A DNA stretch of 64,000 nucleotides, taken from Effusibacillus consociatus (GTDB lineage: Bacteria; Bacillota; Bacilli; Tumebacillales; Effusibacillaceae). Position numbers and translations under genes: made by a program. Below are positions 1-9,158 of the stretch, piece after piece. How positions within the stretch are numbered: the stretch's first letter is position 1; the number at the start of each line of letters is the position of its first letter. The notes beneath the pieces were generated by a model. The model searched no databases, was not told the origin of the DNA, and saw only the letters and a list, made by a program, of their open reading frames with translations. The stretch lies in assembly GCF_042652925.1 (NCBI RefSeq), contig NZ_JBHSHC010000014.1, forward strand, positions 1 to 64,000, given 5' to 3'.

Positions 1-424
1 ATCAATCCTCCTACGTATAGTATCGCTCTTATTTCGGAGGTTGTCCAACTTGATTACGGGGCTTAAGAGGTCGCGGTATTCACTTTACATTTGCCAAGAA
101 TGGTGGTAGGTCGACAAAAAAGCGGCCTGCTTGGTTTACCACTTACAGAGGGAAGTAGAAACCAAAAAGGGAACGGTCATGACATTGATCTGTCTTGACC
201 GTTTTTTCACAACAGAGAAAGATGCTTTGGTCATCGCTAATCCAAACATACCGAGAACCCGGAAATTAATCGAGAAGATTACGAAAGTCTCAATACATTA
301 GGCGTACAAAGAATGTAAGTCATAGCCGATCGGAGTGTGGAGATCGAGTATCCAGGGAAAAGTAAGTGGGATTTTTAACCTTAGTGAAGTCTGATTCAGA
401 AACTTTAATAAGGATGGAGATTGT
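1..424. other. Intergenic region with a possible decayed coding remnant
   Basis: No intact gene is seen. Around 245-380 the + strand reads as a degraded peptide (through ENPEINREDYESLNTLG, a stop near 319, then IADRSVEIEYPGKSKWDF), which looks like the eroded 3' end of a gene, but I cannot assign it to a family. A ribosome site (GGAG) just before 425 serves the next gene. Confidence 0.4.
172..208 (+). terminator. Rho-independent terminator
   Basis: Arms AACGGTCA (172-179) and TGACCGTT (196-203) pair perfectly and are followed by a T run. It would end a transcript entering from the left edge of the window. Confidence 0.7.
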
Positions 425-1225
425 ATGAGCCAAAACCAGGATCAGAAACAGAAAGGGTTTTCAAAAAGAATTAGAGATATTTTTGATGTGGGAGGGGAAG
501 GAACAGCTTCAATAATTGGAGAACTGCTTTCAGAATCTGTAGTGGGTACATTTTTACCCGGTGTAACCACAGTTTATTTCTCATATAAACAGAAACGAAT
601 TGAACGGAACATAGAGAAATTCATGCTGGAAGTAAAGAAAAAAGAAGCGGAGTTTAATCAACGACTTTCCAGGTTGGAAACAAAACCCCTAGGTTCAATT
701 AAAGATAAGTATCTCGGCATCGTGATGGATTACGTAGTGGATGAGGTACAAGAAGAAAAGATCGGATATATCGTCAATGGAATGCTAAATCTATTCTCGT
801 TGGAGGATTTACAAGAAGATTTTGTATTAACCTATTACGACACCATGCGGAATCTAAGATTGGTCGATATTGCGGTACTAAAAATGTACTATAGTCTTTA
901 CAACATAGGACTTCAGGCTATGGATTTCCAAGCGATAATGAATGAATTCGGTATCGATTATGATCAATATAACGCGGTACGGGAAAAATTAGCGATATTG
1001 GGGTTACTGGCGACCACAAGGGATAAAGAGTTGGACTACCTTTACAATAATGTGATAGAGATGCAATCTTATTTGGAGGCACTGTCGAAAGGTAAAAACA
1101 AAAAGTTAGACAAACTGAGGAGATTATCCAAGAACGACGGATATTTAATATCCCGGTTCGGACGAAACTTCATCGATTTTTTCATTCAGGAAGCCAACAA
1201 TATTTCGCAAATTCATGAGAAATAG
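425..1225 (+). CDS. Uncharacterised 266-aa protein
   Basis: I do not recognise this protein. It starts with ATG behind a GGAG ribosome site. Residues about 25-52 form a glycine-rich, weakly hydrophobic stretch (GEGTASIIGELL, VVGTFLPGVTTVYF) followed by a charged segment (about 53-85, rich in K, E and R) that could be a short coiled coil. The remainder is alpha-helical in character, and the C-terminal third could hold a winged-helix-like fold (FQAIMNEFGIDYDQYNAVREKLAILGLL, here quoted in parts: FQAIMNEFGI and YNAVREKLAILGLL). It is monocistronic and sits among mobile and defence debris, so an accessory or phage-linked role is possible. That is inference from context only. Confidence 0.6.
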   Translation: MSQNQDQKQKGFSKRIRDIFDVGGEGTASIIGELLSESVVGTFLPGVTTVYFSYKQKRIERNIEKFMLEVKKKEAEFNQRLSRLETKPLGSIKDKYLGIVMDYVVDEVQEEKIGYIVNGMLNLFSLEDLQEDFVLTYYDTMRNLRLVDIAVLKMYYSLYNIGLQAMDFQAIMNEFGIDYDQYNAVREKLAILGLLATTRDKELDYLYNNVIEMQSYLEALSKGKNKKLDKLRRLSKNDGYLISRFGRNFIDFFIQEANNISQIHEK

Positions 1226-1584
1226 GCATCCCTTTGGGTAAGGAACTCATCGTTTTAACCGTCACTCGTTGTTTCCTGATAATTCGGAGGAATCAAATGA
1301 AAGCAAAGTGATTCGAATTGTCTGGCTCTTTCTTTCTCGTGTCATAATTGATTTTTTTGACTAATGGACCCGCCCTTTCACCATCACCAGCGATAACATC
1401 GTGATCCGATTGGACAAAACGTTCCATTGTTCTTCGTCAGCCAACTTTTTGATGAAAACAAGAAAAACCACTGCAAAGTATGCAGCGACTTGTTATTTAC
1501 GGATTGCCAGTCTTAAACATTACGGACTCTTTAACAAAAAGAAGTAGACCTATTCGTGGTCAAATCAGACTAACAACTAAACAA
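1226..1584. other. Non-coding stretch
   Basis: No convincing open reading frame, RNA gene or repeat was seen here. Short peptides can be read but none has a ribosome site or a recognisable motif. Confidence 0.5.
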
Positions 1585-1619
1585 AACCGTCATTTTTCCC
1601 CTAAGCAGAAATGACGGTT
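1585..1619 (-). terminator. Terminator of the toxin-antitoxin operon
   Basis: AACCGTCATTT (1585-1595) pairs with AAATGACGGTT (1609-1619). Read on the minus strand the hairpin follows the toxin stop and is followed by TTGTTT. The stem is perfect, so it may work in both directions. Confidence 0.65.
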
Positions 1620-1899
1620 ATTGTTCTCCTGGGAATTTGACCCCCACAATCACTATGTGATTGTGGATACGGTTGTAATAAATTTTAAACTTTCGAACGA
1701 CTATTCTGGAAAAGCCCACGTACTTCCCATACTCCTCGGTGTAGGTCTTTCCTACTACCGGGTTTACTAACAAATCTTCCGTCTCGATCATAAATTGAGC
1801 AATGAAATCGTAGGTTTCCTCCGGAGTGAAACGTGGATTTCTATAAGAACGAAGTTTTGCTAGAACGGGAGCAGGCCAAATGACTTCATCGCCTTTCAT
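1618..1899 (-). CDS. RelE/ParE-family toxin
   Basis: A 93-residue basic protein. The C-terminal half (EEYGKYVGFSRIVVRKFKIYY followed by HNHIVIVGVKFPGEQ, each shown only as short pieces: FSRIVVRKFKIYY, VIVGVKFPGEQ) has the beta-rich end typical of the RelE/ParE toxin superfamily, which act as ribosome-dependent mRNA nucleases or gyrase poisons. Which of these applies cannot be told from sequence. It lies immediately after the antitoxin, with the antitoxin stop and toxin start overlapping as TAATG, so the two are translationally coupled. The order antitoxin then toxin is the usual type II arrangement. Calling it a toxin rests on size, tail motif and gene order. Confidence 0.6.
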   Translation of the reverse strand: MKGDEVIWPAPVLAKLRSYRNPRFTPEETYDFIAQFMIETEDLLVNPVVGKTYTEEYGKYVGFSRIVVRKFKIYYNRIHNHIVIVGVKFPGEQ

Positions 1900-2165
1900 T
1901 ATGCAAAATCCTTTGGAGAAAGAGCTTTGATAGACTCGGATGTGGTCATATAATCTCCTCTTTTATAAGCTTCTAAGCTCTTTTCAATCATTTCCCGCAG
2001 CTCATCGTCCGACTCTGCATCGGCAGCAATCGATTGAGAATCTTCCTCGTGTAACACGATTGTAAATTTGCCTTTTCCCGGTATAAATATTTGGCAAACG
2101 GAATTGTCCCTGGTCATCCTCCCGATTCGTTCCATTAAATCATCTGGAGATTGAATTTTTTCCAT
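1899..2165 (-). CDS. Putative antitoxin of the RelE/ParE pair
   Basis: An 88-residue acidic protein upstream of and overlapping the toxin. It begins ATG after GGTGG. The N-terminal part (MEKIQSPDDLMERIGRMT) and a beta-rich middle (FTIVLHEEDSQ) are followed by an acidic, helical C-terminus (DDELREMIEKSLEAYKRGDY) that would wrap the toxin, as in many small type II antitoxins. No DNA-binding fold is clear. The assignment is from its pairing with the toxin and its length, not from a recognised family. Confidence 0.55.
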   Translation of the reverse strand: MEKIQSPDDLMERIGRMTRDNSVCQIFIPGKGKFTIVLHEEDSQSIAADAESDDELREMIEKSLEAYKRGDYMTTSESIKALSPKDFA

Positions 2166-2380
2166 AAGAATCCACCACCACTGTTCATGTTTGGTTTATT
2201 ATAACATGTTTTATGCAGTCATGTGCTGTCGTAACTGCACATAAGTAAGATGAGAGCCACCCATCCAACAGTTTTGGAGTCAGCCTTCCGGACAAGAGTG
2301 CCACTGGACTGATCCTTCTGTTAGAATGATCTTATGCACTGTTTGAGAGCAGTGTCAAACATTCGTGTGGAGGTCATTTT

Positions 2381-2467
2381 ATGAACCAGTATCGGGAAAT
2401 TCTGCGGCTTCACAGCCAAGGGATCAGTCAGCGGGGAGAACAGGAATTGATGTATAGTGGCGAATAA
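2381..2467 (+). pseudogene. IS21-family IstA transposase stump
   Basis: The frame starts ATG with a GGAGG site and reads MNQYREILRLHSQGISQR, which matches the highly conserved start of IS21 IstA transposases (HTH region). After residue 18 the similarity stops and a stop codon follows at 2465-2467. Only this 5' stub remains; the rest of istA and istB is absent. The upstream 160 bp may include the old left end of the element. Confidence 0.65.
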
Positions 2468-2597
2468 GAGAAAATCAAAATCCTCAGTACCCTGCCATAA
2501 AAGGTTGGACAGGCATGGCCGTCTTCAGGCCGCAAAACACTGGATCCCAAAGTATGTGGGAAAAAATCTTGTTCGGGGCTACTAAAAACGTTTTGGC

Positions 2598-2795
2598 GTG
2601 AGTCTGGAATGTGCCATCCGGGAACTTGAAGTATTGGGAATCGAATTTCTGTTTTATTGCAGGACTTACCAAAATGGTTTTCCATATGGTATTACTTGGG
2701 AAGATGAGAAAAGAAATCGGGAGAAGTTGGCTGATCAACGGGAGCGGAACTCCCTTGGAGAAAAGCTTGATGATTTGGGAGGAGGGAACGAATGA
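2598..2795 (+). CDS. Small hypothetical protein upstream of the SWIM gene
   Basis: A 65-residue reading frame (MSLECAIRELEVLGIEF, later EDEKRNREKLADQRERNS) whose stop overlaps the start of the SWIM gene as ATGA. That overlap and its charged, helix-prone composition argue it could be translated, and it may be the tail of a larger decayed gene. No good ribosome site is seen. I do not recognise a family; treat as doubtful. Confidence 0.3.
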   Translation: MSLECAIRELEVLGIEFLFYCRTYQNGFPYGITWEDEKRNREKLADQRERNSLGEKLDDLGGGNE

Positions 2796-4669
2796 AACAA
2801 AGTGTACTTTTAACTTCACTGATATCCGGGATGGATCGGTTTATTCCCGACCCTATCATTGATAGAGGTATCAGTTATTTTGAACAGGGACTTGTAGAGA
2901 ACGTTCAGATCCGGAAACCCTGGATCCATGCCACTGTACTTGGCAATTACGGCGATTACAATGTCAAAATTCACTTGTCCGATTTTTCCAAAAGCCGCTG
3001 TGACTGTCCGTACGATGGGTACTGCAAGCACATGGCTGCCGTCGTTTATTTTATTCGAGAAGATGCGGAGCAGTTGGATGCAATTGAAAATGCGTATGAA
3101 CCGGTCGAAAAAACTGAACCAGGCTCTAAAGAACCAGATGACCTGGAGCAACAACTGAAAGATCTGGAGAGACAACACCTGCTGGAAATATTGCAAGAGC
3201 TTGTGGCAGCCGACCCAACAGTAAGGGAATCCATCCGCCAACTCCTCATTGACAGGGAGCGAACCTCCAAGCTGAATGCGGATCAAATCCGCCACTTGGG
3301 CTTGTACAGTTCAATCGCATATTACCAAAAAGAAGTTCCCCTTGTTCTTAAAGATTGTGAGGATCTGTTTACCAGAATTGAAACCTCTTCCGATGACGAC
3401 GATGATCGATGGGATTACGAATATTATCATGATGACGAAGACAGACTGGAATGGGATTTTGAGGCTGGATTGAACAGATTGCACCGATTTGCACAGGAAC
3501 TTCTAAAACTTGTTACGCCGGACCACTATATTTCCGGCACCGTAGGTTTGCTGGTTACCTTAAAAGGGATGGAAGATTGGATTAATAAATATGAGGATGA
3601 ATACAGCAGTGAGTTAAGCGATGGATTTACCGTTATCGAGGATTATTTGTGGGAGGCGCTGAAACGGATCAAAAAGTACCGCGACACAAATCCGAAAGCC
3701 GAGGAATTTCTCCACGAACTGATCGAATGGATTGTCAGAGAATGTAAAACATTGGATGGTTTGTTGGGATGGACCTCCATCTTGACTCATTGCGTGCCAA
3801 CATTAAGGCAGCTGTGGGTTTTGAAGGAAAGAATCATGCTCTTGGACAAGGAGTTTTTTAACAGCCCGCGTTTCCAGGAGGAAAGGCATCGTAGGATTCT
3901 TGTGCATTGGTGGGTGGAGTTGTGTCTTTCGTTGAATCAGGAACAAGAAGCGCAACAAGCCGCAGAGGTACTGGGTGGTTCGGATGCCCATGATTTCTCG
4001 GTTGCCTGCAGTTTTGTCAAACATTATGAGCGAAATGAAAATTGGCCAAAAGCGATTGCCGGATTACAAGTGATTATCGAGAAACATCCACACTTAAACG
4101 AACCTTATTATGAATGGATGATCAATCTTTGCCAGCGTGCAGGAGACGAAACTGGGAAGAGAACGTGGTACGAGAAATGGTTTTTGGCCTTTCCTGATTT
4201 TGAATTGTTTAAACGAAATGTTGAACTGCTAGACCTGGAATCAGAAAAACAGAAAAAAATCAGCCAATGGCTTGATTACATACGCACACAAAAGAAAGAT
4301 GGTTCATTGGTAATCAGTATGCTTCTGTTTGTGGGCGATAAGGAACAGGCTTGGGCGGAATTCACAAGGCAGAAGAACCGAATTCACATGAATGAGGCGC
4401 TGCGGCTGAAATTGTTTAAAGAAATGAAGCAATATGATCCTGCAAAGCTGATTCCCGTTTATCGCGAACTTGCGCAGCAATATATAGGGCACAGAAATCG
4501 TTCTGGATATACACAAGCTGCGAGGTGGATGAAAGATTTGAAAGAGGTCTGTTCAATCTCAGGAAAACATGATGAATGGAACACTTTTTACCGCCAAATC
4601 ATGACGGAGTATCACCGGTTCCGCTCTTTGATGGAAGAGATTCGGTTAGCCGGATTGGAGACAATATAG
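2792..4669 (+). CDS. SWIM zinc-finger protein
   Basis: A 625-residue soluble protein. Residues 70-80 (CDCPYDGYCKH) carry the CxC...CxH pattern of the SWIM zinc finger, a proposed DNA- or protein-binding module. After it come an acidic linker (residues about 100-125), then a long helical region with an acidic patch (SSDDDDDRWDYEYYHDDEDR, about 199-218) and TPR-like helices to the C-terminus. In Firmicutes such proteins are often encoded beside an SNF2-type helicase; none is intact here. The start ATG has a GGAGG site (ggaggaggg) and overlaps the small upstream frame. The function is unknown. The stop codon is followed in the same frame by HIRAN-like sequence (see next entry). Confidence 0.85.
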   Translation: MKQSVLLTSLISGMDRFIPDPIIDRGISYFEQGLVENVQIRKPWIHATVLGNYGDYNVKIHLSDFSKSRCDCPYDGYCKHMAAVVYFIREDAEQLDAIENAYEPVEKTEPGSKEPDDLEQQLKDLERQHLLEILQELVAADPTVRESIRQLLIDRERTSKLNADQIRHLGLYSSIAYYQKEVPLVLKDCEDLFTRIETSSDDDDDRWDYEYYHDDEDRLEWDFEAGLNRLHRFAQELLKLVTPDHYISGTVGLLVTLKGMEDWINKYEDEYSSELSDGFTVIEDYLWEALKRIKKYRDTNPKAEEFLHELIEWIVRECKTLDGLLGWTSILTHCVPTLRQLWVLKERIMLLDKEFFNSPRFQEERHRRILVHWWVELCLSLNQEQEAQQAAEVLGGSDAHDFSVACSFVKHYERNENWPKAIAGLQVIIEKHPHLNEPYYEWMINLCQRAGDETGKRTWYEKWFLAFPDFELFKRNVELLDLESEKQKKISQWLDYIRTQKKDGSLVISMLLFVGDKEQAWAEFTRQKNRIHMNEALRLKLFKEMKQYDPAKLIPVYRELAQQYIGHRNRSGYTQAARWMKDLKEVCSISGKHDEWNTFYRQIMTEYHRFRSLMEEIRLAGLETI

Positions 4670-4962
4670 CTTATTAAGGACCCCGAGAACCGGTACGATG
4701 ATGAGGCAATCAAGGTTGAGATCACACCCATTGAAAAAATAGGCTATGTTGCCAACAGTCCCTGTGCTGTACCAAGAGGGTGTAGAAGTGCCGGGCGGGT
4801 CTATGATAGGTTTGAAAGCAAGATATATTGGTAGTAAGATTTTTATATAAAGAAACAGCGATTCCTAAGCTAAAACAAAATGTAGAAGAGGTTTACATTG
4901 TGAAAATTATGGATGAAAATACCGAGAATTACTTGCTAACCACGTTCCCACCCAGCTGGTAA
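4670..4962 (+). pseudogene. HIRAN-domain gene remnant
   Basis: Directly after the SWIM stop, and in the same frame, the sequence reads LIKDPENRYDDEAIKVEI, then IGYVANSPCAVPRGCRSAGR. The ExNxYDxxAI and GYV pattern fits the HIRAN domain, a DNA-end-recognition fold. A stop appears near 4831; shifting by one base restores VVRFLYKETAIPKL and on to 4962. There is no start codon of its own. It reads as a broken small HIRAN gene or the tail of a larger protein, damaged by a one-base deletion. Confidence 0.5.
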
Positions 4963-5219
4963 GGCGGCTTGACCAACTCCTTGACCGCTTTGCCAGCTGG
5001 GAAAGTTTCAAGGAGCGTGGTTTGAGTGGAACAAAAGCCCTATCGAAGCAATCGTGCAAGGAGTTATTATCGTCATCACCGGATTCGGTCAATTCAGAGG
5101 AAGAAGAGAATTTTTGTGATTTCTGGCGTAATAACGGGGAGTATCTAACAGATGCGTGGATTGAAATCATTTTACGAGTTTGGCCCTTGTTAGCGGGGCT
5201 AGTCGCAGACTTTTTGTAA
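4963..5219 (+). other. Unassigned reading frame (possible gene fragment)
   Basis: An open frame runs without a stop from about 4940 to 5219 (LDQLLDRFASWESFKERGLS, later EEEENFCDFWRNNGEYLTDA). The composition is protein-like and an ATG-less entry suggests a fragment. I cannot assign it. It ends in a hydrophobic tail (WPLLAGLVADFL). Confidence 0.3.
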
Positions 5220-5239
5220 TGATTTCTTCAATTGTTTCG

Positions 5240-6112
5240 GACTTGATCGGATAAAGGTTGGGGCACGCTTCGAACATCGTATTCCCGATGAGTATGCCCG
5301 AGCTGACCTACTCTGGGGGAGCGCCTCCTGATCGAGATGAAGCGTCCCTCTGAACGAAATTTACGTAGACATTATGACCAAATTTATCATTACTGGTTGG
5401 GAATCAACCCTAGCCCTAAATACGTCATTCTGAGCAACTTTCATACAATTGAGATTCATGACCCTAACAGAGAATATGGGAAGCCTCTTTCCATAATCCC
5501 TCTTCAACAAATAGATCGCTACATCGATGCACTCCTCTTTATGCTTGATGAGGAGCCAATTTTTCCGGAAACCCAATCAGAGGTTCCAAGCAGGCGGCAG
5601 ATCTTGCAATCGGAGTTTATCGGTCTCTACTTCACCGTTATCCAAATAGTGAAGAAAGGTTGTTTATTCTTCAATGTGTATTCGCCATGTTTGCTGAGGA
5701 TATAGCATTATTGCCACGTCAACATTTTACGAATGTATTATTGGATTGTATTAAGAAAAAGGAAAGAACGGGGGATACGTTATTTCTGCTTTTTCAACGT
5801 TTGAATGAACAGGATGAGAGGAAGCGCCGGGGAAGAGATATCCCGTACTTTAATGGTGGATTGTTTAAAGATGTATATGTTATTGATTTAACACCCAATG
5901 AAATTGAACAACTTCTGGAAGCATGCAAGTCTGACTGGTCCATGATACGTCCGGAGATCTTTGGAACCCTGTTTGAACATAGTATGTCAGAAGATGAAAG
6001 GTCCCAGAGGGGAGCACATTTTACATCGGAGGTAGATATCCAGCGCATTGTGCAGCCTACCATTGTACGTCCCTGGACTTGCCGACTTAACTTTTCCGAT
6101 CCACCCAAATGA
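5240..6112 (+). pseudogene. Truncated MmeI-like DNA methyltransferase
   Basis: Pieces in three frames add up to the N-terminal and helical spacer parts of a large class I SAM-dependent DNA methyltransferase of the MmeI/type IIL group: VGARFEHRIPDEYARADLLW, then IEMKRPSERNLRRHYDQIYH, then ADLAIGVYRSLLHRYP, LFILQCVFAMFAEDIALLP, PYFNGGLF and PEIFGTLFE. The frame breaks are near 5310 (a G short in a G run) and 5597 (an A short). The frame ends shortly after TIVRPW, before the region that would carry the SAM-binding and NPPY catalytic motifs, so the enzyme core is missing, not merely shifted. This is a dead restriction-modification gene. Confidence 0.75.
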
Positions 6113-6212
6113 AGAAAACTGTTGACAGAAGCAGGAAAAAATTGAACAGGGACACCCGCACTCGATTTTACGTTATCTTAAGAAGTAAACAATTGCTGAG
6201 CGGTGGGGAACA

Positions 6213-8644
6213 ATGCGGTCACGACTTGAAGATCTTCAGGAACAACTTCATAAAGCCCTCAAGGAATGCGCAAGGCTGCGGGAAGAGAATCAACGGTTAA
6301 GAACCCTTCTGGGTATGTTCCCGGAAAAAGATGCCGAAAACAAGCCATTCATTGATTCTCGATCCTCAAATCCCACTCCGGAAACCGAGTTGGTCACGAA
6401 GCAGTCTTCACCGAAACAAAAGATTGCATTGTTTCGCAGTCTGTTCCTTGGCAGAGAAGATGTGTACGCTGTCCGGTGGGAGAGCAAGAACGGAAAATCC
6501 GGTTACTCCCCGGCCTGCGCCAATGAGTGGAACAAAGCGGTTTGCAAGAAACCGAAATCAAATGTTCGGACTGCCCACATCGCATTTTTTTGCCGGTGAC
6601 GGTTCAGGTGATCTTTGATCATCTGAAGGGGAGACAGACGATTGGGATTTACCCGCTGCTGCCGGACGAAACTTGTTGGTTTTTGGCCGTTGATTTTGAC
6701 AAGACAACTTGGAAAGAAGATTCCGCCTGTTTTCTTGAAACGTGCAAGCAGATGAAGACCTCGACAGTGCTTGAACGTTCCCGGTCCGGGAATGGCTCAC
6801 GTCTGGATTTTTTTCGATCGTCCTGTTTCGGCATCACTGGCCCGTCAACTCGGGTGTGTGATTTTAACCCGCACCATGGAAAAAAGGTATCAGATCGGTT
6901 TGGATTCCTATGACCGTTTGTTTCCGAATCAGGATACGATGCCAAAAGGCGGTTTTGGAAATTTGATTGCCTTGCCTCTGCAGGGGAATGCTGGTCTGAA
7001 GGGCAATACACTCTTCCAGGACGAAAACTATACACCTTATCAGGATCAATGGTTATTTCTTTCCACCTTGCCCAAAATGCAGGCTGAGGATGCTGAACGA
7101 ATTGTACAGGAAGAAAGCTTCAAGGGCAGCATTCTGGGGATCCATCAAACTTTGATGGACGATCAGGGTGATTCCGAGACTTTATTGTCTCTGGAATCGG
7201 AATTGGATCAAAAAATTGGTCACCGCATCGAGGGTCCTTTGCCTTCAAAAGTGAAGATTGTGCAAAGCAATTTGATCTACATTGAAAAAACCGGTTTGCC
7301 GTCGGCCATGATCAATCGCCTATTGCGGATTGCGCTTTTCAGAATCCCGAATTTTATAAAGCTCAGGCCATGAGATTATCCACATTTGGCAAACCTCGCG
7401 TAATCAATTGTGCAGAAGAACTGGACCGCTATCTGGTTCTGCCGCGAGGATTTCAGGATCAGGTGTTGGAATTGTTGAGGGATCATAACGTCGAGGCCGA
7501 TTTTTCCGATCAACGAAATCCGGGAATCCGCTAAATGTTAACTTTAAAGGAGAATTGACTCCATTGCAAGATCTGGCGGCGAAAGAGCTTCTGAAGCATG
7601 AAAATGGGATTTTGTCCGCAACCACCGCTTTTGGCAAGACTGTGGTCGCCGCGTATCTGATATCGGCCCGTAAGGTCAACACACTGGTTTTGGTGCATGG
7701 CAAACAGTTGATGGAGCAGTGGAGACAAAAGCTGGCTGCTTTTCTGGATATTGCGGTGAAGGAGATCGGTCAAATTGGAGGCGGCCGGGACAAACGCGGC
7801 GGTTTTATCGATATCGCTATGCTGCAAAGTGTCAATTTTCGGGGAACTGTAAAAGATTTTGTTGCCGAATACGGTCAGGTCACCGTTGACGAGTGCCATC
7901 CTCTCTCAGCTTTCAGTTTTGAGCAAGTCCTTCGGCAAGTCAAAGCAAAGTATGTGACAGGATTAACCGCTACGCCAATCCGGAAGGACGGACATCATCC
8001 GATTGTCATGATGCAGTGCGGTCCGATCCGGTTTCGGGTGGATGCCAAATCACAGGCAACCACGGGCCCTTTTGAACATGTTGTCATTCCAAGATACACC
8101 AGTTTCAGTCTGCCGGAACCCAACGAAAACGCGGCCATTCACCGGATCTATGAAGCTTTGGCACTGGATGAGAGCCGGAATGCTTTAATATTTGACGATC
8201 TTCTAAAAGCTTTGGACGAGGGCAGGTCTCCCTTGGTGTTAACGGAACGGACCGCACATGTGGAGTACTTGCAAACCGATTGAAAGGTTTTGCCAAAGAT
8301 GTCATTGTGCTCCGAGGTGGCATGGGGAACAAACAACGCCAACAGGTGGCTGACAAACTGCTGAGTATTCCGGAAGAGGAGGAACGCGTTCTGATTGCCA
8401 CCGGACGATTCATTGGGGAAGGATTCGATGATCCCCGGCTGGACACACTGTTCCTCGCCATGCCGATCTCCTGGAAAGGCACTCTGCAGCAATATGCGGG
8501 ACGATTACACCGTTTGCACAGTAACAAACGTGTAGTCCGAATCTATGATTACGTAGATCCTCACATCCCCCTGTTGATGAGAATGTATGAAAAACGTTTG
8601 CAGGATACCGGGATATGGGGTATCAAACAAAACTGAAAGGATAG
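6213..8644 (+). pseudogene. TOTE-type primase-helicase, frameshifted
   Basis: Reading across frames gives one protein of about 800 residues: an N-terminal coiled coil (LHKALKECARLREENQRL), an archaeo-eukaryotic primase domain (KIALFRSLFLGREDVYAVRW, Cys cluster CSDCPHR, catalytic FLAVDFD, then GMAHVWIFF), and an SF2 helicase (Walker A TTAFGKT, box II VDECHP, box III LTATP, and GRFIGEGFDDPRLDTLF with QYAGRLHR as motif VI). That order is the TOTE conflict-system primase-helicase. Single missing bases break the frame near 6556, 6795, 7335, 7532, 8270 and 8602. The start ATG has a good site (ggtgggg). The protein cannot be made whole. Alternatively some breaks are sequencing errors in short homopolymers. 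Confidence 0.8.
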
Positions 8645-8650
8645 ATTGTG

Positions 8651-8914
8651 ATGGTTCCAATTTCTATTGAAAAATTTGTTGCGAAGTATATGGAAAGCAA
8701 TCCGTCTGATGACAAGAAACTCATTGTATCTTCTCTCAAACGTACCGTTAAGCGAAAAAAATCCGGTGCAAGATGTATCCAGTGCGGCCAACCGATTTGG
8801 GCAATCGGTAGTACTTTTGTGGGATGGGACGGGTGTTTTACATGCATCACGGGTGACAGTAACCATTCACAGGATTATGAAATCCACAGGATTATGAAAT
8901 CCACAGGATTATGA
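8651..8914 (+). CDS. Small CxxC protein with scrambled C-terminus
   Basis: About 87 residues. The body (VPISIEKFVAKYMESNPSDD, then ARCIQCGQPIWAIGS and GCFTCITG) has two CxxC pairs, as in a small zinc ribbon. Unrecognised as a named family. The end HRIMKSTGL comes from a 17-bp tandem triplication; with one repeat copy the frame would end QDYEIDEVC then stop. It lies seven bases after the original stop of the primase-helicase gene and was probably its partner. GTG at 8648 is an alternative start. Confidence 0.6.
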   Translation: MVPISIEKFVAKYMESNPSDDKKLIVSSLKRTVKRKKSGARCIQCGQPIWAIGSTFVGWDGCFTCITGDSNHSQDYEIHRIMKSTGL

Positions 8915-8918
8915 AATC
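8868..8918 (+). repeat. 17-bp perfect tandem repeat, three copies
   Basis: The unit cacaggattatgaaatc occurs at 8868-8884, 8885-8901 and 8902-8918 without a mismatch. Two extra copies add 34 bp, which is not a multiple of three, so they shift the reading frame of the small CxxC gene at its last codons. Confidence 0.95.
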
Positions 8919-9002
8919 GATGAGGTGTGTTGATCATAGAATCGGAGGCAAGGTCCCATAGCCTTGGGAATTTGAGTTTTACGCCATCTATGGTAAACTA
9001 CA

Positions 9003-9031
9003 GACATAAAGTTTGTACACTTTCGTATAAT
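9003..9031 (+). promoter_or_regulatory. Promoter of antitoxin RNA, copy 1
   Basis: GACATA (9003-9008), a 17-bp spacer and a consensus TATAAT (9026-9031) face the toxin gene. Copy 2 keeps the same layout. Confidence 0.55.
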
Positions 9032-9037
9032 AAAAGG

Positions 9038-9158
9038 AACCGCAGGTGCGGGAACACCTACGGTCGAGGTACAATAACTGCCCCTCTTAGGGTCGGCTCA
9101 ATGTTTTCCGCAGTAGACCGCCGGAGTTGTCAGCTCAAGGGCGGTCATTTGTTTTTAT
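9038..9158 (+). ncRNA. Predicted antisense antitoxin RNA, copy 1
   Basis: A transcript from the TATAAT at 9026 would run about 120 nt, contain an inverted repeat around gcgggaac, and end at the terminator GACCGCC (9116-9122)/GGCGGTC (9140-9146) plus a T-rich tail. The tail overlaps the stop codon of the convergent toxin gene, so the RNA is complementary to the toxin mRNA 3' end, as in the TxpA/RatA type I systems. Confidence 0.5.

Noticed and set aside
2428..2819. Minus-strand frames of 85 and 111 residues
   Set aside because: No ribosome sites, low-complexity composition and overlap with decayed + strand material; they look like chance openings.
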